DNA of 64,000 nucleotides. It comes from Bactericera cockerelli (Eukaryota; Arthropoda; Insecta; Hemiptera; Triozidae). Positions 54,961 through 64,000 of the stretch are shown here, piece by piece. The notes below the pieces were generated by a model. That model was not told the origin of the DNA, made no database searches, and saw only the letters and a list, made by a program, of their open reading frames with translations. A program made the position numbers and the translations under genes. The stretch covers positions 23,997,928 to 24,061,927 of the forward strand of contig CM044957.1 of the NCBI GenBank assembly GCA_024516035.1, in the 5' to 3' direction. Every line of letters starts with the position of its first letter. Position 1 is the stretch's first letter.

Positions 54961-55560
54961 CGTAAAAAAACTTCATACACTTACACAGCCAGGAGCTTTC
55001 ATTACTCCAAGCCAGCCAGCTACTCACTACTGGATGAGTGGACACGCCCAGCTGCAAGCCACAACTCACATGGTAGGGAGCTGGGAAAGCGAACCTCCTG
55101 TACATAGCCAATGTTTGTACTCTTGCTCAGTTTACTAAGAATAAAGCAGCTCTGCAAAGTTGTTTTTCATTGAATATCTGAAGCACGTATACAACTATAC
55201 ATGAGAGGAAGTGAAAATCTAAAAGCACCTAAATATGAACAAATATGTAGCTTGCAGAAATATAAATAAACTCGCACATAGAACCTATATTGTAATGAAA
55301 ATTTCGTACTAATTAGTGGGTATAAATTATTTAACTTGATTTCAATGGAAGCACTTGTGAAAATATTAAGATGAAATGTTGTGTGTATGAAAGATAATTT
55401 TTTTAAGCATCATCAAGTATCATTCAGATTCATTGTGGAATTATTTATACATTATCTCTCCACTGCTAAACGAGAAATATTAACTTGATTGACCTGTCAT
55501 TATCTAGACATCTAAAAAGAGAGATAGCAGGGAGAGAGAGAGAGAGAGAGCATGCAGGGA
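54961..55560. other. Intergenic, no gene
   Basis: A (GA)n run lies at about 55530-55551. No gene is supported. Confidence 0.45.
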
Positions 55561-55566
55561 AGATAG

Positions 55567-55737
55567 TAATAATAATAATACCATATCCCCTTTTTAATAC
55601 TACCCGATTAGGACTAATAAGTCTCATTATTCCAGCAGTAATTCTAAATCTTATTCTTTCTCTAATGGAAGGATAACTTGGCATGCTCCGGCTGGGTTTC
55701 GAACCCGCGACCTTGACCACTAAGCTACCAAGACAGA
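55567..55737 (-). mobile_element. tRNA-headed SINE with (ATT)n tail (copy 2)
   Basis: The minus strand head CTGTCTTGGTAGCTTAGTGG then GGGTTCGAAACCCAGCCGGA is a shortened version of the 48025 head, lacking most of the anticodon arm. The body GCAGTAATTCTAAATC.../AATAATGAGACTTATTAGTC and the (ATT)n tail match that copy in plan (TGCTGGAATAATGGGACTT). Confidence 0.65.
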
Positions 55738-56515
55738 GAATGTTGTTGGTTATCAAGCGACCGACCCAAACAGTGAACATGAGTCAGAATCACTAAAAAG
55801 AAGGCAGCCAACACCGTCACTAGGTTATGACCTCGATATAAGAAAACACTTGAACAACAAAAAAATTCAGTAAACTGAAAACTTTTTTTTTTAATTGAAA
55901 TTTATTACTTCACCAAATTTGCTGCAGTTAAAAGTTTGCGAAATGTTATTTTACAAATATGTAATTATAACTTTCGAACTATGGGTGATTTTTTATTTAT
56001 TTTAATTGGAGCACTTTTTTGTACCCTATTCATGTCAACATGCGAGAGCATTATGCCAGGGGGCTTCAGGTGAAAGCGCTTACTAAGGGAAATAACATTT
56101 ACTACGACGTCCTTTAGGTAAGGCATGTTATCTATTTACATTTCTATAAAACTCAAATCTGTGTCTTTCTATCTAACCACCTATTAGGAGTTGAATACCA
56201 CCACAGTCCATCAGCCCAAAGTTACAGTTATCGAAAATTTGATAAGGTTCTTCTGAAACTAATTTGTCCTTGAAAAGAAAAACCGTTTCATGGATATCAT
56301 ATTATACAATTATAATTATACATGTATTTATCATCTGATCTGCTTTCAGTGGACACTCCATACATTTACAATTAACACTGGGACCTAATTAGAACTATGT
56401 ACATGTTTGTTTCTATATTATTTTTTTCACTTTTACTGACGCACTCAAATTCCACAATATTCAATAATTTTCAAAGAAATAATTGACTCTTTTTGTAAAA
56501 AAAAACTTTTTTACT
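55738..56515. other. Intergenic, no gene
   Basis: Nothing recognised. Confidence 0.45.
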
Positions 56516-56808
56516 AACTTCTAAAATGAAAATATTAATGAAAATGGTTGTTCTTTCTAAATAATACAATCTACACCCATTTGCTAAGACTTTTAGTTTG
56601 ATATTTGAAAATCATCCGAAAATTAAACAGTTCGGTATACAGGAAATGATGTGAATTTAAAATGAACTTCTAAAATGAAAATATTAATGAAAATGGTTGT
56701 TCTTTCTAAATAATACAATCTACACCCATTTGCTAAGACTTTTAGTTTGATATTTGAAAATCATCCGAAAATTAAACAGTTCGGTATACAGGAAATGATG
56801 TGAATTTG
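56516..56808 (+). repeat. 149-bp tandem duplication, two identical copies
   Basis: A unit starting AACTTCTAAAATGAAAATAT and ending GAAATGATGTGAATTT is repeated at 56516 and 56665. By eye the second copy (to 56808) shows no difference from the first. The absence of divergence implies either a recent event or an assembly artefact. Confidence 0.9.
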
Positions 56809-57130
56809 CAAAAAATTCTATGAACTCATAAAAAAAATTCTCATTTTTTCTCTTTTCAACGCAGGAATGTTATTGCAATTAGATCTATCAGGGATTCAGC
56901 AATTCTCGATTTGTTCTGGTTTTATTTGAAATGAAATTAAAACACGCTTTCTGAATATGCATTCATTGTGGCAGTGTATGCTTTTCAAACAAGTGGAGTT
57001 GTGTTTTGAATATTAATGTAGAACAGAGCAAGTTAAATCGTGAGATGTTTGCAAGTTGTGTTTCTGAAAGTTGAGTATTTCTGCGTAAGTTTGGACTCAT
57101 GGGCTTAGATAATAGCTAATAAGAAACTTA

Positions 57131-57295
57131 TCTCGTGACGCTGGCTTTTCCCGGCCCCACTCAGGCTGGGTGAGGTCAATGTGAGTAGCAGGTTTGTGAG
57201 TTTCCTGCGAATGGAGGGTAAAACCCCCGTCGTGATATGACCATGGCAGTTGAAAGCGACGTTAAACCCCACAAAAAAAAAAAAAAAAAAAAAAA
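57131..57295 (+). mobile_element. 5S-SINE body without the 5S head (copy C)
   Basis: This copy begins TCTCGTGACGCTGGCTTTTC, exactly where the 5S-like head ends in copy B, and runs through the body to a poly(A) tail. The flanks carry the perfect 13-bp duplication AATAAGAAACTTA (57118-57130, 57296-57308), so it inserted in this form: a 5'-truncated retroposition event, not later deletion. Confidence 0.9.
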
Positions 57296-57332
57296 AATAA
57301 GAAACTTACGAGTAACTCTACTGATTTGATAT

Positions 57333-57647
57333 TTGAAGCTGACATCCAAAGAATATCATTTTAGTTCCGAGATATTTCGTAATCTATTATTAAGCATAGT
57401 TTACGAAATAGTCACTAAAAAAACAACAAATAAACGTAAAACATTTTTCATGGTAAAAAAATGTTATTCTGTAACGAGGAAATGCCACAATCAGACCTTA
57501 CTAAAAGCAGTATCGCGAAATTTTCCTAGAAATTTTGCAACTTTGGATACTTCTAAGAGCGGGAAAAAAAGGTTACATAAAAAAATGATATTAAAGGTTA
57601 CATCTAAAAATGATCTAAGTAAAAGATTTTTTATTTTTTTTACTTAG
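57333..57647 (+). CDS. Possible small basic ORF, 104 codons
   Basis: The frame starts 25 bp after the SINE duplication and reads a Lys-rich peptide (KKTTNKRKTFFMVKK; SKSGKKRLHKKM). It is in AT-rich DNA, with no domain, no signal peptide and no convincing splice sites or poly(A) signal. Most likely chance, listed because the length is above local background. Confidence 0.12.
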   Translation: MKLTSKEYHFSSEIFRNLLLSIVYEIVTKKTTNKRKTFFMVKKCYSVTRKCHNQTLLKAVSRNFPRNFATLDTSKSGKKRLHKKMILKVTSKNDLSKRFFIFFT

Positions 57648-59170
57648 TTCATTACCATTTCTATTAATTACTTTTCTAGGAGTCCATATTTGGGGGTTTT
57701 ATTTTATTGTTTTGTCTTTTAAGTCTTTTAACAAGGAGAGATTTCTACTTTCAACAGTATAAGAGGGAGACAATAAATACTGTATAGGCCTAGGGCCAAT
57801 CTCTCATATTCATGAGTTCATGTAGTTTTACTGTGATACAGGTATGATTACCTGGAGGTTTTTGTATCAAAACCAGATGTCAGGAAGATACAGGCACTTA
57901 CCCTCTCCTGAAAATTCTCCTGAATTTTGTCATGATTAACAAAAATGTTAAACAATATTCGTTGCTCAATTTATAATTGGAACCGCACCATGGTGCTGTT
58001 ATTAACGCATGTTTCGAATTGCGTGTCCTAATGACGCCATTTCATAATAATTTGGCAATCATTATTACATCAAATAATAACATGTTAACTAATGCTAAAC
58101 TTGATAGGGTTTGTCGGTGAACAGATGTTACGCCTAACAGATAGTTGATGAGTTTTCAAAAAAAAAAAAAAATGTTGAATTAATTATTGAAATTTTAATG
58201 CTTATTCTATTTGAAGTAATACTGTTGTGTTATGAAGAACTTAGAAACCGGATAGGCCTAGCCAAACAAGCTTTTTGGAAGCATACCAGTCTCATATATA
58301 TATTATGATATCAAAATGATAACACCTTTACCTTTAAAATGGACTTTTTGGATAGCGTATAACCACACTGATTGTGGTAACCATGCAAAATTTCAGCTCA
58401 ATTTGACTCCCAGTTCTCGAGTTATAGCGTTTTAAACATACACAGACACACACAACACTCACACACACACGCACAAACGATTAATACTTTCTAGTTTTCT
58501 AGTGATTTACGACTAATCTGAGATTTCATTATTGACTCAGACACATATTATGGCTCTCAGCTCAGCGGGCTGGGCTTGAAAATAATCCTCAACCCTAGTG
58601 AGTTTTCGGAAAAAAATTGGACTGAAATGAAATTTACGGAGTATAGGCTGACCTCCACATGGAGAAAATAAAACTGTCAGGGGAAAGATAAATGAAAGGG
58701 AGCACCATAGTGGGTCAGTTATGAAACTCAGAGTAAGAAGATAGGAATCGAATTGATGGAAATGATGATCAAAGGGAAGTACTTAGATTTGGCTGGTGTG
58801 ACCACGTGCGCACAGGACAGCTGTTATTCACTTATATGACATCAAATAACCCAAGTATTAGTAGAAAGTCTTCAGAGTAGAAGAATGCTTGAACACTTAT
58901 TCTCTCTTCGTACTCAGAAGGTGAAAAATCTCTGCTGTTGTTCTCATGGGTCTTTTTTAAGAAGTCGAAAAAGTTCACTAAAAAGTTTTACAACCAAGTC
59001 CCAACAGGGGTTTGCAAATAAAAAGTAATTAGTGAAATGAAATTATGCTCGAGCGCTCCTTAAGGAATACCCCAGTGACTTGGTGTTCTTCATGCTCAAG
59101 CTAAATGCCGAGTGAATTCAAATTTTCATCGTAAAATTATTCTTCGGTTTTTTTCTTCAGTATTGTATTT
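57648..59170. other. Intergenic; old repeat near 58300-58490
   Basis: At about 58387-58490 the phrases AAATTTCAGCTCAATTTGAC, AGTTCTCGAGTTATAGCG and a CA-rich stretch resemble the style of the repeat at 52905-52975, but alignment is loose. No gene. Confidence 0.4.
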
Positions 59171-59175
59171 ATTTT

Positions 59176-59203
59176 TAACGTCGCTTTCACCTGCATGGTC
59201 ATA
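59176..59203 (-). mobile_element. 5S-SINE 3' fragment
   Basis: The minus strand reads GATATGACCATGCAGGTGAA then AGCGACGTTAAA, identical in plan to the last part of the SINE body (GATATGACCATGGCAGTTGA...). Only the 3' 28-30 bp are present, so it is either a very short truncated copy or a decayed one. Confidence 0.55.
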
Positions 59204-59239
59204 TCTCTCTTGTCTTTGGTTAATTTTGAAGAAATTTAT

Positions 59240-59345
59240 GACTTGACCGAGCAGAGTGACGTCCAAGTTTTTCTCTATTTAGGCGTCAGGCGCTTTAACT
59301 CTGTACTGACACAAGTTGGCGCCCTAGGTTCGAGTTTTATCGAGA
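59240..59345 (+). mobile_element. tRNA-like SINE head fragment
   Basis: CTTGACCGAGCAGAGTGACG resembles a Leu/Ser-type A box and GCGCCCTAGGTTCGAGTTTT a B box. Spacing between boxes is wide (about 60 bases) and pairing is poor. Confidence 0.3.
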
Positions 59346-60806
59346 TTTCGAATTATAGTTGGATCAAAAATAATTAGCTGATTATATTTTTCGAATCATC
59401 CAGAAAAATTCAGAGATAGTTGCTCACAATATTACATCTTGAATTTTATGAAATTTCTTTCAGAGAGAACATTGAAATTATATTTTTTCTTTCTGTTCAA
59501 GTTCACAACTCAAATCCAAACCAATGCCAAGTTCAGCTCTCGAAAGTCTGCTAATTTGGTGAACACAACTTTCTTATCACTTTATTTTAACACATGAAAT
59601 CTTATATTACCCATAAATAGTAAATTTCTGAATTTTTGCCAAAAACGATATTTTTCCTGAAAAACTCCTGGAGCGAGGTTACAAAAAGAAATGAAGATAT
59701 AATTCAACCTATTCAGGTGCCCTATATCTCTTGCCACGGGGCGTATAGTCAATAATTCACTGCCAAGGTAAAAGCTATAGAATTGTAGTCTTATTCTCGC
59801 TAAGTATTTTGTTTCTTTAATGAGACAAGTGTTACATTAGGTATAAGTTTTCGGGTTCGGTAGAAGAAGAAGGAGAAAAAGCTCTATCACAACTCAAATA
59901 ATAATTAATAATAAAAAAAATACACTGCTAATTATGGACACAATCCTCCCACGTGAATGGCAATCATAATTTTCAACTTTCTACTATCGCTAGAATCAGA
60001 GTTTTTTTTAATGAAACACTTGTATCTACAAAAGTTTTCAACTGATTCTCTTGAAATTTGTTTTATATGCTAGAATACCGTTTTTCCACAAAATATTCTA
60101 CATCGGCAACTCGAAGAAGACCTTATTTTTGCACTTTTGGGTACGCATTTTCGCAATTAATAAATATCAAGGCTCAACTATAAATTATTCAATGAAAAAT
60201 ACAAATATAGATACTAATTAAAAAGGCTAATGAATTTTATGGAACAAGCTTTCCATTAATTATTGTACTTTTTTTTGCAAGAATACTCAAACTAAAACAA
60301 AAATCATCTTGATAGTAAGTATATCTCTGGTCAAAATTTAAGAAATAAAATAAATATAATTATCTTGTTTGACTGGTTGTTTTTTCATCAATGCAAAGTT
60401 AGGGACATTCAACCCTTCTCTAATTCTAATACATCAGGTGATCAGTGTAGTAACTAGTAAACAGAAAGTGTCATAAATTACATTAAATTATTGTTATGTA
60501 AATGGTTTTTTTTTATGAATTGAGGCCAATGGGTTTAGGAATTACAACCTACAAAAGAAATTAACAGTCAGAGAATTACCACGAAGAAAAATTGGATTCC
60601 AGGAAGTGTATGGGATTTTTTTTAAATGGAAACCCTATTAATTGACGACTTATCTGTATAGTAAATGATAGATAAGTATACATAATTACATACATTTACA
60701 TGAATTAAAGTAAAATTCGTTAGTTAATTTCATCAAATTTTCTTATACACAACTCTTATTCAATTAACAGAAACAAAAAAAGAAATATCTTCTTTTGTCC
60801 ACCTAC

Positions 60807-60810
<4 letters not shown>
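59346..60810. other. Intergenic; repeat D copy at 60071-60125
   Basis: AGAATACCGTTTTTCCACAA then ATTCTACATCGGCAACTCGA matches the reverse complement of about 25615-25685. No gene is supported. Confidence 0.45.
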
Positions 60811-60845
<35 letters not shown>

Positions 60846-61093
60846 TGGGGTTTAACGTCGCTTTCAACTGCCATGGTCATATCACGACGGGGGTTTTACC
60901 CTCCATTCGCAGGAAACTCACAAACCTGCTACTCACATTGACCTCACCCAGCCTGAGTGGGGCCGGGAAAAGCCAGCGTCACGAGAATTAGCATTTGAAT
61001 GGTCACCCATCCAAGTCTTAACCTCGCTGGATGTCGCTTAACTTCGGTGTTCTGAAGGGAACCGGTGTATTCAACATGCCATCGACGCTGGCT
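60811..61093 (-). mobile_element. 5S rRNA-derived SINE, full length (copy D)
   Basis: A minus-strand copy nearly identical to copy B: head GCCAGCGTCGATGGCATGTT through CTTGGATGGGTGACC, body, then poly(A) (plus-strand T-run 60811-60842). TACATAT flanks both sides (60804-60810, 61094-61100), probably extended by T-runs. Confidence 0.9.
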
Positions 61094-61380
61094 TACATAT
61101 TTTTAATTCAAGAATTTACCAAGGGAACATTCTGCATGACTGAATTTTTATAACAAGAAGAACACTCCAAGTTGTGTGGTTACAATCATGATGGCAGAGT
61201 CAAGTGGTTTGTTTCCTGGACAATACGAATCCTGCCTACATCAATAGAGAATTGTTACAAAGAGACATGATTCTACGCTCTTCAGAAAGCCCTTTCTACG
61301 AGTATTTACCTCGTTAGTAATAAAACTTCAGGACTATCACAAAATAATTTAGATGTAAAAGTATTTATTAAACTCAAATA
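61094..61380. other. Spacer between two 5S SINE copies
   Basis: No features seen. Confidence 0.4.
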
Positions 61381-61635
61381 CCCGCGCATATTGGCGCGTT
61401 GAATGCACCGGTTTTCGTAGGATCACCGAAGTTAAGCAACGACCAGCCAGCTGAAGACTTCGTGATGCTGGCATTCCGGCCCAACCCAGGCTGGGTGAGC
61501 TTAATGTGGGTAGCAGGTTTGTGAATTTCCTGCGTATGGAGGGTAACACCCCCGTCGTGATATGACCATGCAGTTGAAAGCGACGTTTAACCAAAATAAA
61601 TAAAAGAAGAAGAAGAAGAAGAAGAAAAAAAAAAA
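61381..61635 (+). mobile_element. 5S-derived SINE with (GAA)n tail (copy E)
   Basis: The head GGCGCGTTGAATGCACCGGT, CCGAAGTTAAGCAACGACCA, then GAAGACTTCGTGATGCTGGC; the body GGCTGGGTGAGCTTAATGTG to GAAAGCGACGTTTAACC. The tail is (GAA)n followed by poly(A), like the (GAA)n tail of the tRNA-headed chimera at 13600 and unlike copies B-D. AAACTCA near both ends is a possible duplication. Confidence 0.82.
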
Positions 61636-64000
61636 CTCACAGCCCCCAACGAATAGGGTGAGTGAGAGGCGACGACACAGGTAATTCCTTCGGGAACTCG
61701 TTTAGTTCAAAACACTCAACTCAGTGTTCAGTTTCCACCGAAACTAATACTATATATTTTGTGTTAATCCCAAGAATAATGTCACAATAACTCAAACACA
61801 CCTTATACAACAACAATCCGTGCTTAAGATTAATTCACCGACCTAACTTCTAGGTAACAAACGAAACAGAAGTCTGTTTAAAGTTTTCGAAGCCAAATCC
61901 CAAGTTCAAGTAGATGATTTTATAAACGTTGGCGTTGATTCTATTTTAACTTTACCAAATCCTGTGAGCTCGTAGCCTTGCAGTCTCAAGCACAAGCAAT
62001 AGATTCATGGTAACAAACCTGAAACAGAGAACAGAGATGTTATATTACAATATGTTGTTACACGAGCCAAAATAAATCTTGGAGACTTGGTCATTTATGC
62101 ATGGACCACTCGGCCACAGCATTATTATTATTTTTATCGTTAAGATCAGAAGCAACAAAAAGAAAATCCACAATGGCAGAAAGGAGCGCCAGAAAACAGC
62201 CTGCGTATATCTCTGAAACCCAAGGGACCAGGAGAGCTGGAGTGATACACAGAACTCTGGAAACTAGGAGAAGCGAAGACAAGGAAGACGAGAAAGAAAA
62301 ACAAGGGAATGCATGATAAGGAGGTAACACGAAGCGAATAGAAACAGAGATAAGAAGAGGGATTTATATTTTATATCCTGGAAAAAAGAAGAAGAGGAAT
62401 TCAATATGATTCGTTTGTTTTGTAACTGTTTCTAATATGGGTTTCCTAACTATGAGACAATTTTGAAGCGAAATAACCATGTCTTACTAATCAGCTAGGT
62501 TGGCTGCTGTTGGCATGGATAAATAAGGAAAGTAAAAATCAATTACAGCTGCTTGCTTTCTCTATGATTTGTGCGGTGTCAGTGAGGTTCAGAGGAGCAC
62601 TGAAGATATTCAGATTAATATGGAAGGACGAAAAACAGGAACTTAAGAATTTAATGTCATAAAACATGATTTTGTTTTAATAATTTCAGTGTAATACGAG
62701 TACACAGCGCTACTGAGTGATAATTATTATTTTGCTTTGTTCTGGTACATCTTTGTCATAGACGAATATTTTGTTTCATTTTATTCTTCAAAGATTTTTT
62801 TAGAATAATAATGAGAATTAAAAATAAACATTTTGTTGTTTTTTTTTTCTCTCTCTCTTTCTTCTCACTCATAATTGGATCCCGTCAGAGTATAAATAAT
62901 TAAAAAAATATTATAGCGTCTCTTTTCTGCATTTGTTATTATTGTTCTTACATATTTAATTTTTTGCGTGATGACGTTGTTATACGTTCATTAAGTAAGA
63001 CTTGATTTATTAAAAAAGGAAGTGATAACAGCTTTTGATGTGGTTATGAATTGAACAGAGAATTGCAAAAACTCAAAACAGAGGAGTTTGAATTTTAAAA
63101 ACGATTGTATAATTATTATAATTAACAATTAGATGATTTTAGCTTTCATTTCACGACCAGGGACACCAAAATGTGTGTTTAGAATTTTTTTGATTTAGAT
63201 TAGATTCTAAAACATTAGAAAACAGAAATTAATCACACTGATTAAAATAGAGAGGGTAGTTGATGGTATGGATATTCAGAAGTATTACCTGCTGATGAGA
63301 GCAAATAAGCTCGAAACAGCTGTCTAGGTATGTTCAATATGTTCATGCACAATAATTGTACATCTAGTACAACTTCTCACTTTTCTGTTCATACACTGAT
63401 TTCTGTTTAATTACTACATCTGTAATCACCTTGTAAATATCTCTTTATGTCAACAAAAAAAAAAATAGTATGACGTTTACATCATTTGAGCAATAAAGAT
63501 AGCCGAACACACACAGACACACACATTGTTTTAAAACATTGTACAGTGAATGGGTTAGTTTATATCGGTCTCAACTGAAACTTAATTTCTTTCATGAACG
63601 ACAAAGTTTCACCCCCTTGATTTTTCTCTGTTGATTACAAAGGTCTCGAAAAATTTCTTCTCTTCAAAAAGAACGCTAGAGAGCTATCTTCAAATGAAAA
63701 CTTAATTTCAATTCTGTCTTCCAAAAGAAGAAATAATAATAAATTAGGAACTTTTTTAATGGGAGCCTTTAGTTTTTTTGGTTCTCTGCCATAAAAAAAA
63801 CACTTCAGAAAATTCAAAAACTATACAGGAGGGTCTTGCTTTCCTTAGTGATTTCTTCATCTGAAATATGACGCACTAAACTTTCTGATTGTAATTCACA
63901 GCAGGTCGCTTGATTGATGCGCTAGGAGAAGATTTCGATGGATTAGATAGTATGGGCTAGTATGTCAGGAAGAATGAGTGACTTTAGTATATTTTGTAGT
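61636..64000. other. Intergenic to window end, no gene
   Basis: Frames at 62091-62330 (-), 62101-62316 (+) and 63635-63817 (-) have no supporting features. A purine-rich plus-strand stretch lies at 62130-62400. Pyrimidine runs lie near 62836-62870. No delimited repeats. Confidence 0.45.

Noticed and set aside
54782..55111. 109-codon minus frame
   Set aside because: It runs through the antisense of a 5S SINE and its poly(A) (Phe run).

Overview
This is a eukaryotic, repeat-dominated window, most probably from an insect genome. A hemipteran such as a planthopper is my best guess, but that is inference from style (AT-rich sequence, many short DNA transposons, tRNA- and 5S-derived SINEs), not from a recognised marker gene. 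There are no ribosomal operons, no dense ORFs, no bacterial signals and no CRISPR. Only one convincing multi-exon gene piece is visible: + strand, exons 22433-24356 and 24594-24844, joined in phase across a GT-AG intron and followed by AATAAA. A second probable terminal exon lies at 51584-51948 on the - strand and encodes a small single-pass membrane protein. A weak coding candidate lies near 39.9-40.4 kb.

Almost everything else that can be explained is mobile DNA. Several elements can be delimited exactly by target-site duplications (TSDs). hAT-type elements with 8-bp TSDs: 7078-9185 and its shorter, inverted relative 45700-47495; 13266-14889; 27859-29202; and a 155-bp miniature at 38648-38802. 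TA-flanked, mariner-like foldback MITEs: 6263-6892, 24943-25508 and 42563-43182, with an eroded relative of the first at 41067-41612. A 620-bp foldback with a 9-bp TSD (Mutator-like) is at 14032-14651, nested in a hAT. Three miniature Helitrons (5' TC, 3' hairpin plus CTAG, inserted between A and T) lie at 17077-17307, 20924-21147 and 51183-51400.

The right third (52-62 kb) is rich in SINEs. A 5S rRNA-derived SINE occurs five times plus a fragment, some copies with clear TSDs and poly(A). Its central body is also found at about 13.6-13.9 kb attached to a tRNA-like head and a different 3' tail, so SINE modules have been shuffled. At least three tRNA-headed SINE families are also present.

Tandem arrays are a 53-bp unit x7 (11804-12174), a roughly 72-bp unit x7 inside a hAT element (27952-28448), a 20-bp unit x3 (32446-32505) and an apparently perfect 149-bp duplication (56516-56808). 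GT/CA and CT microsatellites create spurious low-complexity ORFs. Stretches where I see nothing are listed explicitly. All boundaries were read by eye; family names rest on terminal structure, not on database hits.
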